Shown piece after piece: positions 54,924 through 62,786 of a stretch of DNA of 64,000 nucleotides. Within the stretch, counting starts at the first letter, position 1, and every line of letters begins with the position of its first letter. Source of the DNA: Cytophagaceae bacterium. Lineage in GTDB: Bacteria; Bacteroidota; Bacteroidia; Cytophagales; Flexibacteraceae. Below the pieces are notes generated by a model that saw only the letters and a program-made list of their open reading frames with translations, searched no databases and was not told where the DNA came from. The position numbers and the translations under genes were made by a program. The DNA lies in contig JAIXYP010000037.1 of the NCBI GenBank assembly GCA_027490155.1, positions 1 to 64,000 of the forward strand. The letters are read 5' to 3'.

Positions 54924-57900
54924 TTAGAAACTGTAGTTCACACCAACTCGTACCCAACGCGGCAAGGTTACTAGCCCTGGGGATAGTACCAGCATGTTGT
55001 AATAGTTGTTGTAGGCTGCAGCACTAAGTCCAGCACCTTGCTGGATTTCAGCTTGCTGACGGGCTAGGTCAGAGTTCAGGTAGCCATCGTCGGTTTCTGT
55101 CCCAGACTTAGGGAATACGCCAATCACGTTACGGATATCAAACAAGTTTGTGATGTAGATATACGTATTGATCCGATGTTTGATGGCCCTTTCGGAGCTG
55201 CCCTTGAACTCAAAGAATTTCTCGATACGGAAATCAGCTCTGAAGTTCCATGGCAGGCGAGAGCCATTGATGCTACCAGTCACCTGGTTGGTGAAATAGT
55301 TCGGAACGAATCTGGTATACGGGTTGCCACTCAATGCTACCCACTGCATATTGATACCCATGTTCTGGAACGGCTTAAACCCAGCAATAGTAGGGCCGTC
55401 ACCTTTGACGATGCGATAGTCAATGTTTAGTTTGAAGGCATGACGTGGGTCAACACCACTCGGCACAGTAGTCCTCAAGTTGGGGTTTGAGGTGTTCTGC
55501 AGCTGCGCAGCTGCAAAGTTACTGGCCGAGGTTTCGGCAAATTGAAGTGTGTAACTAGCGTCAAACTCTAGACCGCTCTTTTCGTCATCCGGGTTACGGT
55601 AGTCGAATTCGATGCTGGTGCCGCGCATGACACTAAAGTCCTGATTGCCATCTGTCAGGTAGCTGTTGGGGTAACCACCATTAATCCGGACGATCTGGAT
55701 GAGGTCTTTCACCTCAGTGTAATAGGCATTAAACTTCAAGGCCATATTGCTGGCTAGCTTTTGCTGGAAACCAGCTGCGTAGTCAATCTTGGTTTGTGGC
55801 TGTAGGTTCGGGTTGCTGATGTATTGACCAGCATTGCCGAAAGTTGGGTTTACGCCATTACCTTGGAGGGCTGCTGCATAATAGTTGAGGGCGGTGGTGT
55901 TGTTAAATCCGCCACCTTGGTTCAGTGGGCGTTGGGCCAGCTGATCATAATAGGCATAGAAGTTTGAGTTCTCGTTGATCGGGAAGGTCAAGGAAATACG
56001 TGGCAGTGCTAACCACTTGGCCTGATATGGCGAGAATGCATCTAGGGTGACTTTACGCTCGCGGGCTAATGGACCAAGAATTGGATCATTTGCTAGGTTC
56101 GAGATGTTGTACCAAGGGTTGAGTTGTCCGCTGACAGATACATCATTGAAGTTATTGGTCTCGATACCATTTGCAGTGAAGAACCTGTCACCACTCCGGA
56201 AACCACGGACACGATAACCTTGTTGCGAAGCTTCGGTGCCGTCATAACCAGAGGCATCATTGTCCACATAGATTGCATAGTCGTCACCAATGTTGGCTGG
56301 CTTGGTATAGTTGCCACCAAATTTGCTGAAGTTGACATCTTTAACTTGCAGTAGGTTAGTGAAGCTGTATTTGTCTTTCAGTACTGGTTGGTTGACATCA
56401 TAACGCTCGAAGCGTACACCCAGACGAACGGTTAGGTTCTGGATTTCGTATTTATCCTCGATGTAGCCTGCTATATAGGTAGGGCGGAATGCAACGATCG
56501 GACGGTTGACGGTATCGGTGAAGAAGGAGTTCCAATCCGTTTTGGTATTGAATAGTTCGCCTGTTGAGTTGCCATAGGGGTCATAACCGATCCAGTTGGA
56601 GATGGGGGCGCCTGCTTGGTCCAGAATGTTGGATACCGAAAACAATTTAAGGTTCAGCTGGTCAGGGTTTAACTCGTCGATGTTGATGCGGTTGTTGCCG
56701 AGGGTATTCATGCCCAAGGAGCGACGGAGATTGTAGTCAAAGTCTGTCTGCCCAACAGCACGGTCTGTATTGCCGTTGCGGTTAACATGGTCTGTGAAAA
56801 ACACTTCAAGCAAACGACGTGATGGATCGTTAGGATTTATCCTAGATATGGTATCGATGATGGTGTTGCCGTCAAACTGCCGATTGGAAAGGATCCTTGC
56901 ACGGTTCCAAATACCTTGACCTGGACCACCATAGCTTGCAATAAAGCGTTGCTGGAACTCAAGACCAACCCGGAACGTATGGTTACCAAGGTCAGCACCA
57001 GCTTGCAAGGTTAAAGCCAATTGATCTGAGATGTTTTTGCCAAAACCAGCTTGATTTTGCCCAACAGGACTCATGAAACCACCGACAGCTGTATTTCCTG
57101 GGTATGAGTAGCCATATGGAAGGGCACCAGAGCCGTTAATACCGACACCACGTGACAACAAGAAGCCATTGGTAATGTCAGCTGTTGTAGCATTCTGCAG
57201 GAATAGGGGGCGTTGACCAAAAATAAACGTGTTGTAGTTACTCAGATCGCGGTTGATGTCAGAACCATTGAAGATTAGACCCAATTGTTGGTTTTTGAGC
57301 ACAACAGTTGTATTGCTATTGCTTGCAAGGGTAAAGTTGCTGTCCACACGACCAGTTGAAGGATCGTAACGCGGGAATGTGCGGTTGCCACCAGGTAAAA
57401 GGGTGACGTCTCCAAGGCTATCGCGGAATGCACCTACATAATTATAGCGGCTTTGGTTGGTGCCGTGTACGACATCTTCTGACCAGCTTCCGGTGCGGTT
57501 GATGTCCGCTTGCAATTGGTAGAAGAAGTTTTTGAATGAACCCTTAGCATCCTGTGCGAAGGTTTGACGGAAACGCAAGAAGGCGTTCCAAGTGTAGTTG
57601 TAGCCAACAGGTGCAGATGGATAGTTGAAGAGGTTGTCTTCGCCATTAAACCTTGCACGGCTCCAGTTGATGTTGCCACCCGCAGTTAGCAAAATGTTTT
57701 TGCTTGGCTGAAAATCAATATTAGCATTGCCCTGGATAGACGAACGATAGGTATTTGGATTGGCAGATACCTTCTGGAACGCATCTTGTGTCAAGAAGTT
57801 GGCGTTTGAGATATAGCCTGTACCAGCTTGGTTACTACGAACAGGGTTTGCACGTAGGCTATTGATTGTTGCATCTGTTGCACGCCAGTATCCTAAAGCC

Positions 57901-58802
57901 GAAGGGCTACCATCAGCAACATCACTGTACTGGAAGTTGGTATAGAAACCAAACAGTGAGCGTTTACGTGGATTGCCGTTTTTGGCTTCTTCGGACGAGT
58001 CAGTTTTATCGACTACCTTATATAATGGTCCGGATAGGGATCCAGCCAAAAGGTTATATCCGTATTTGTCAAACGGTGCGCTGGTCTCGAGTTGTAGGCT
58101 ACCTCTAAACTTAGATGGTGCAGACTTGGTCGTGATCGTGACGACGCCACCGAGTGCATCGCCATATTGGGCCGGAACACCACCAACGATCGTGCTGATC
58201 TCTTCGATTGCCTCGACAGGTGGTAGCGAGCCATTTGGCACCCTAATACCGTTGACATAGTAGGCATTATCGCCACTACGTGCACCACGGACGTTAAGAT
58301 CACCTCCGACATCGCTGGAAACCACGTTAGCACCTTGCGCAATAATGGCGGCAATGCTACGCGTAGGCTTGCGCTCGAGCTCCTTGGCTGTGATGTTGTT
58401 CCTGATACCACCAGCGGGGTTGTCCACAAGAGGCTTTTTGTAGGCAGTGACAACAATCTTTTCCTTTTCGATACCTACTTCACTCATTTTGATATCGATG
58501 CGGGTAGTTGCGTCAACGCTGACAGACACACCACTAATGACTTGTGGTTGGTAGCCAGTGCTCACGACCTTGACATCATAGTTGCCAGGGGTCAGCGGGG
58601 CGGATCTAAATTCGCCGTTAATGTCTGTCTGGGCGCCACCGCGCTCAGCCCCTCCGGAAGAGATCTTGACACCTGCGAAGGGAATAGGTTCCTTTGTTTT
58701 GGCGTCAAAGACCTTACCAATAATCCTACCATTCTGTGCCAGGGCTGCTGTACTAACCACAAGGGCGAACAGGGTAAGAACCTGTCGTAAGAAGTTTCTC
58801 AT
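54924..58802 (-). CDS. TonB-dependent outer-membrane receptor with CarboxypepD_reg-like domain
   Basis: The frame opens at 58952, but M51 (ATG 58802) gives a signal peptide (MRNFLRQVLTLFALVVSTAA ... LAQ) and is used; a strong promoter lies directly upstream. A CarboxypepD_reg-like domain (IIGKVFDAKTKEPIPFAGVK, TDINGEFRSAPLTPG) is followed by a plug domain (NVVSSDVGGDLNVRGARSGD, VNGIRVPNGSLPPVEAIEEI, QYGDALGGVVTITTKS) and then a large TonB-type beta-barrel ending in VNYSF. It is a Bacteroidota receptor for a large or unusual ligand, predicted to be paired with the secreted protein downstream. Substrate unknown. Confidence 0.93.
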   Translation of the reverse strand: MRNFLRQVLTLFALVVSTAALAQNGRIIGKVFDAKTKEPIPFAGVKISSGGAERGGAQTDINGEFRSAPLTPGNYDVKVVSTGYQPQVISGVSVSVDATTRIDIKMSEVGIEKEKIVVTAYKKPLVDNPAGGIRNNITAKELERKPTRSIAAIIAQGANVVSSDVGGDLNVRGARSGDNAYYVNGIRVPNGSLPPVEAIEEISTIVGGVPAQYGDALGGVVTITTKSAPSKFRGSLQLETSAPFDKYGYNLLAGSLSGPLYKVVDKTDSSEEAKNGNPRKRSLFGFYTNFQYSDVADGSPSALGYWRATDATINSLRANPVRSNQAGTGYISNANFLTQDAFQKVSANPNTYRSSIQGNANIDFQPSKNILLTAGGNINWSRARFNGEDNLFNYPSAPVGYNYTWNAFLRFRQTFAQDAKGSFKNFFYQLQADINRTGSWSEDVVHGTNQSRYNYVGAFRDSLGDVTLLPGGNRTFPRYDPSTGRVDSNFTLASNSNTTVVLKNQQLGLIFNGSDINRDLSNYNTFIFGQRPLFLQNATTADITNGFLLSRGVGINGSGALPYGYSYPGNTAVGGFMSPVGQNQAGFGKNISDQLALTLQAGADLGNHTFRVGLEFQQRFIASYGGPGQGIWNRARILSNRQFDGNTIIDTISRINPNDPSRRLLEVFFTDHVNRNGNTDRAVGQTDFDYNLRRSLGMNTLGNNRINIDELNPDQLNLKLFSVSNILDQAGAPISNWIGYDPYGNSTGELFNTKTDWNSFFTDTVNRPIVAFRPTYIAGYIEDKYEIQNLTVRLGVRFERYDVNQPVLKDKYSFTNLLQVKDVNFSKFGGNYTKPANIGDDYAIYVDNDASGYDGTEASQQGYRVRGFRSGDRFFTANGIETNNFNDVSVSGQLNPWYNISNLANDPILGPLARERKVTLDAFSPYQAKWLALPRISLTFPINENSNFYAYYDQLAQRPLNQGGGFNNTTALNYYAAALQGNGVNPTFGNAGQYISNPNLQPQTKIDYAAGFQQKLASNMALKFNAYYTEVKDLIQIVRINGGYPNSYLTDGNQDFSVMRGTSIEFDYRNPDDEKSGLEFDASYTLQFAETSASNFAAAQLQNTSNPNLRTTVPSGVDPRHAFKLNIDYRIVKGDGPTIAGFKPFQNMGINMQWVALSGNPYTRFVPNYFTNQVTGSINGSRLPWNFRADFRIEKFFEFKGSSERAIKHRINTYIYITNLFDIRNVIGVFPKSGTETDDGYLNSDLARQQAEIQQGAGLSAAAYNNYYNMLVLSPGLVTLPRWVRVGVNYSF

Positions 58803-58849
58803 AATGTTAACCGAACGTGAACTAAATGCTAAACATTTAGCACAAGGTA

Positions 58850-58879
58850 CAAATTTAGACTTGGTATAATACCAGACAA
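58850..58879 (-). promoter_or_regulatory. Bacteroidota-type promoter of the TonB receptor operon
   Basis: TTG (58877-58879), a 19-nt spacer and TAAATTTG (58850-58857) on the minus strand, an exact consensus. The leader to the ATG at 58802 is about 45 nt. The box supports the internal start chosen for the receptor. Confidence 0.75.
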
Positions 58880-58929
58880 GACTGGCGCTCTTTTTTTTTG
58901 AAAATAGATAAATAAGGTACCTGAAACAC

Positions 58930-59901
58930 TCATCTAACCTCGTTAAAGGCAATGTTTGGGTGTGTTTTTTGCCAATTTGCTATTCGCAAAACAACGATCT
59001 CGTTTAGCCGTCTGTAGCTTTCGTGGGTCCAGCCAGCAACATGAGGTGTTAAAATCACGTTCTGTCTCTGGGCAAGTTGGTATATTTCGTCCCTTTGTGT
59101 TGGGCTTAGGCTCTCGAACTTTTCATTTTCGAGTACGTCCAGAGCGGCACCTAGTACCAAGCCAGCCTCGAGTGCCAATAGCAGCTCTCCTTGGTTGATG
59201 ATAGGTCCTCGTCCTGTATTCAGGACCCAAATGGGTTTGCGGAACCTTTTCCAGAACGTAAGGTCGCACATCCCTTTTGTTTCGGGCGTCAATGGTAGGT
59301 GTATCAGCAGGATATCAGTTTGATCATAAACCTCGTCCAGTGTGGCTTGCTGTGCCCCATAGGTCGGCCATTGGTCTTTGTATTTGTCAAATGCCAATAA
59401 TCGGCAGCCAAACCCGGCAAGACGCTGGGCGGTTGCCTGCCCCATATTGCCGTATCCTAATAAGGAGACAGTTTTGCCGAGGATTTCGTTGCCTCGGTGT
59501 TGCTCTCTTTCCCAAAAAAAATCTTTGGTCCTGTTGTTGGCTGACGGAATTTTGTTCAGGAGGGCAAGCAAAAGACCTACAGTATGTTCGGCTACGGAGT
59601 CCCGATTTCCTTCTGGCGCATTCAGGACTGTTATCTGTTGTTGGGAGGCGGCTTCTAGATCAATATCATCTAGCCCTGCACCGGCCCGCACAATCAGCCT
59701 AAGTCCTGGACACTGCCTGAAAATATCTACACCTATATATATACGTGTGCGGCAGATCAGGATAGTGTATTGTGGCAGAAGCCTGAGCAACTCGTCCTTG
59801 TCGATCCCGGGCCTATATGTCATGCTGAGACCTATGGCCTCGAGCCGGCCCCTAAGGTCGGGGTGCATATCATCGATAACTAGGCAGTAGTTGTCTAGCA
59901 C
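58930..59901 (-). CDS. D-isomer-specific 2-hydroxyacid dehydrogenase (SerA-like)
   Basis: An NAD-dependent dehydrogenase of the phosphoglycerate/hydroxypyruvate family (323 aa). The Rossmann domain is visible in LGKTVSLLGYGNMGQATAQRLAGFG; the catalytic residues are the Arg in LNTGRGPIIN, the Glu in ALDVLENE and the His in LTPHVAGWTHES. The N-terminal part has LIVRAGAGLDDIDLEAA. It uses a GTG start. There is no C-terminal ACT domain, so it resembles short SerA or related 2-hydroxyacid dehydrogenases; the actual substrate is uncertain. It lies upstream of the TonB receptor operon on the same strand. Confidence 0.88.
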   Translation of the reverse strand: MLDNYCLVIDDMHPDLRGRLEAIGLSMTYRPGIDKDELLRLLPQYTILICRTRIYIGVDIFRQCPGLRLIVRAGAGLDDIDLEAASQQQITVLNAPEGNRDSVAEHTVGLLLALLNKIPSANNRTKDFFWEREQHRGNEILGKTVSLLGYGNMGQATAQRLAGFGCRLLAFDKYKDQWPTYGAQQATLDEVYDQTDILLIHLPLTPETKGMCDLTFWKRFRKPIWVLNTGRGPIINQGELLLALEAGLVLGAALDVLENEKFESLSPTQRDEIYQLAQRQNVILTPHVAGWTHESYRRLNEIVVLRIANWQKTHPNIAFNEVR

Positions 59902-60079
59902 AGGGGCGGTGTGGATGGGTGGACTTTGTCTGAAACTCTGCTATGTTAGCAAGGTGCTACATAGGCTACGAGGCAATATGGATATTTTTTGGTCTTGCGC
60001 AAAATATTGCCGATTAAAGTACACCATTTGCCGCTAGTCCAGATTTTTTGACCACAACGAGGCCATCCTTACAGCCTAC

Positions 60080-60988
60080 TTAGTATTGTTTGCCGACCAA
60101 TAGCATACAACCTGGCTGAATATTGAAACTTAGGTGAGGAGGCATCAGGTGGGGCTCGCCATCAAAGTGCAACCAGCCCTGCTTGGTACGTTTGATACTG
60201 ACCTCTTTTGCCCGCACCCTATGGTATAGCGGACTTTGCTCTAGCTGACCACCAAATAGCCTAAAGGTCATTTCCGCACCCTTTAGCCAAGGAAAGGGTT
60301 TGATAATACAGACATCTAGCAGGCCATCGGTCAGGCTTGCTGTCCGGCTGATGATGGCATCGTTGCCAAATTGGCTGGCATTAGCCACGGTGATGCTAAA
60401 GGCGTCTAGCTCCATCTGTTGCCCGTCTATGGTGACAAGGTAATGCTCAGGACGGAAGCGGTTGTATGCTTTCCAGCCAGCCAAAAGATAGTTCAGGAAG
60501 CCACGGCCATGTTCGGCGGCGATCTGTGCAAAGGTTTGCGCTACCTCGGCATCATAGCCTACACCGGCAGTGCAGAGGTATGGAGTCCCGTTCAGCATCG
60601 CCACATCTACTGCTGTGCTTGGGCTATTAAGTGCAAGGTGTAATGCCTCTGTCGGGTTGAGCGGAATCCTGAGATGGCGTGCCAGTCCGTTCCCCGAACC
60701 GAGTGGGATGATCCCGAGGGCCACATTAGTACCCATCAAGGCTTGGGCTACTTCGTTAATGGTGCCGTCCCCACCAGCAGCAATGATCAGGGTTGACCCT
60801 TTGGCCATGGCCTCTTGTGCTAGCTCTGTCGCATGGTTGGGCATTGTGGTCGGCACGATCTCGATCTCAAGACCAGAGATATTAGCAGCTCGGACCATTG
60901 CCGGCAGATTGACCTTTTTGCGCTGACCTGCAATAGGATTAAAGATAATGGTGATGCGGCCCTGCGTGCGTTTGATGGGGATATCCAT
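60080..60988 (-). CDS. Diacylglycerol kinase family lipid kinase
   Basis: A DagK/YegS-type cytosolic lipid kinase. ITIIFNPIAGQRKK near the N terminus, LIIAAGGDGTINEVAQAL (the GGDGT motif), IIPLGSGNGLARHLRI, and VDVAMLNGTPYLCTAGVGYDAE are clear. The C terminus has HFDGEPHLMPPHLSF, also conserved. The ATG at 61021 is possible, but the ATG at 60988 (MDIPIKRTQGRIT) sits better before the first conserved strand. The enzyme probably phosphorylates diacylglycerol or a related lipid. The third Gly-rich motif has a Ser (GSGNGLA) where some members have Thr. Confidence 0.92.
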   Translation of the reverse strand: MDIPIKRTQGRITIIFNPIAGQRKKVNLPAMVRAANISGLEIEIVPTTMPNHATELAQEAMAKGSTLIIAAGGDGTINEVAQALMGTNVALGIIPLGSGNGLARHLRIPLNPTEALHLALNSPSTAVDVAMLNGTPYLCTAGVGYDAEVAQTFAQIAAEHGRGFLNYLLAGWKAYNRFRPEHYLVTIDGQQMELDAFSITVANASQFGNDAIISRTASLTDGLLDVCIIKPFPWLKGAEMTFRLFGGQLEQSPLYHRVRAKEVSIKRTKQGWLHFDGEPHLMPPHLSFNIQPGCMLLVGKQY

Positions 60989-61147
60989 TGACAGGTTGTT
61001 CGGATGGAATCTTTGACTCATTGGTTTCTAAACCTGATTCCTTTTCAGGAGGGCTCCAATGGCCTTACTAGTGGTTAGGCCTGCAATATCGGCAACAATT
61101 TACCAAACAGCAGCTATATCAAGATTGGCATCATAATCTGGCTGGGG

Positions 61148-62695
61148 TTGCATCGTCTGCATGATCTTGGGTTGTTTGTTGTGTCGATCCTTCTGTTTTG
61201 GATGATATTTGCCTCGATGACCCACACAGACTCCCATACTAGCAATGCTATCATACCAAAATGGCCTATCAGCGTTGCCCTTTTGGTTCTGGGTGTTGTC
61301 TATTGGTTTGGTCGGGGTGTGTACATTCCTTTCGGAGATGGACTTGGGTTTGCGCTTGCGGCAACTGATCCTGTGATAGATCTTAGTACCAATGCCACAA
61401 GCCATTTACTTTATCAACTACTCCTATATATAGGTGTCAGGGTATTGCCCTTTGGGTTGCCGACATCGTTATGGTTTTTCAGTGCTGTATTTGCGCTTCT
61501 GACCCTTTGGCAGCTGGACTGTTTCTATCAACAGAGTCAACTCAGGCTCAAGACCAGAGTCGGGTTAACGTTGGTTTTGGGACTTAGCTTTACGTTCTGG
61601 CGCCATGCCGAGATCCCCGAGGTCTACACGCTCTATTGGTTTTGCTTGGTGGTCCAATGGAGGCTATTGTTTTGGATGCTTGAAGGCCAACCTAGACAAG
61701 GCCAATTGCCCAGGAGCCGGATCTTGGCAACGGTTGTTTGGACGGGCTTAACTCTGATGGTCCATATTGGCCATGTGTTGCTGATACCGACCATTTTGCT
61801 CAGCATCTGGATACGAGGCCGAAAATCAGGCCTAGGATTGGGACCTAATCTGGTTGCTTTAATAAGTGGATTTAGCATCATGGTCTTAGTTGCTAGCCCA
61901 TTGGTTTTGCTCCCGATGTGGAGGCTATCTATGCCTGTTTCGGAGGCCTTATTGGATGTTTTATTCGACCGGATGCATCAAGAAACGATCCTTATTGCAG
62001 ATCCCTTAAGTCTGGTGAAGGGTGTATTAGTTGGTACGGGCCTGTTTGCCTATAATTTTGGCCTAGCAGGTTTAGCCGTTGTCGTTACTGTTATCAGTCT
62101 GACGATCAGGTATGTTCGATCTGCCGTATCACAAAAGTTGTTTCTGGCTGACAGCCTACTTTTGTTACTTGGTAGCTCCTTGGCCCTACACTTGGCCTAT
62201 GTTTGCCGTTTTTGGAATCTACAAGTCCAGCCATTCTACGGACCTGCCTATATCACGATCTTTATTTTATTGGCCCGTCTGCTGTCGCGTCCTCAAAGGC
62301 CCAGCACTATGGTCGGTGGTTTAGGACAGGCCCTGACAAGTGGCAGTCTGTCTATATTAAACTGGAGGGTCTGGATCTGGGGACTGGTGATTTTGGGCCA
62401 ACCAATGATGTATGGCTTGGTTTTTGGTGTATCGTCTTGGTTGATTAGCCAGCCTAAGGAAATACCAGCTTTGTTGCCATTGAAACAGTTTGCGCAACAA
62501 AAGGCTTATAAAGGTGGGTTAGCCTACTACCTATTGCCTTGGCAGTCTGACAAGTCGGATGCGTTAAGGATAGTGCGAATGATTAGTGAAAAGGATAGGC
62601 TTACTGCCGCTGACAGCATGATCATCAAGGATACAGGTTACAACTGGGATCAGGGGATGATATTGGCCAAACGTTTGCCACCTGATCAAGACTAG
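61148..62695 (+). CDS. Polytopic membrane protein related to DUF2723 (GT-C like)
   Basis: A 515-aa protein with about eleven hydrophobic segments. The N-terminal region has IPFGDGLGFALAATDP, similar in position to WDCGEF of the DUF2723 protein at 43528. Further on, FTFWRHAEIPEVYTLYWFCL matches the SAWFSAVEAEVYAMSSL region of that protein. This suggests a divergent GT-C glycosyltransferase. The frame begins with TTG at 61148; later starts (ATG at 61202) are possible because no ATG lies before. The C-terminal ~70 residues are soluble and not recognised. It is on the opposite strand to the lipid kinase, divergent from it. Confidence 0.7.
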   Translation: MHRLHDLGLFVVSILLFWMIFASMTHTDSHTSNAIIPKWPISVALLVLGVVYWFGRGVYIPFGDGLGFALAATDPVIDLSTNATSHLLYQLLLYIGVRVLPFGLPTSLWFFSAVFALLTLWQLDCFYQQSQLRLKTRVGLTLVLGLSFTFWRHAEIPEVYTLYWFCLVVQWRLLFWMLEGQPRQGQLPRSRILATVVWTGLTLMVHIGHVLLIPTILLSIWIRGRKSGLGLGPNLVALISGFSIMVLVASPLVLLPMWRLSMPVSEALLDVLFDRMHQETILIADPLSLVKGVLVGTGLFAYNFGLAGLAVVVTVISLTIRYVRSAVSQKLFLADSLLLLLGSSLALHLAYVCRFWNLQVQPFYGPAYITIFILLARLLSRPQRPSTMVGGLGQALTSGSLSILNWRVWIWGLVILGQPMMYGLVFGVSSWLISQPKEIPALLPLKQFAQQKAYKGGLAYYLLPWQSDKSDALRIVRMISEKDRLTAADSMIIKDTGYNWDQGMILAKRLPPDQD

Positions 62696-62749
62696 TTCTT
62701 TGCAGCAGGATCCGACCTCATCAAATCATGAAAAACTGACTACATATTA

Positions 62750-62758
62750 CCCCCCCCC
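62750..62758. repeat. Homopolymeric C9 tract upstream of cinA
   Basis: Nine consecutive C (ATTACCCCCCCCCAACCC) 28 nt before the cinA ATG, in the 90-nt spacer after the membrane-protein gene. Such a tract is prone to slipped-strand length change. Confidence 0.8.
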
Positions 62759-62786
62759 AACCCAAAGTCGCGACCACCAACCTTAT

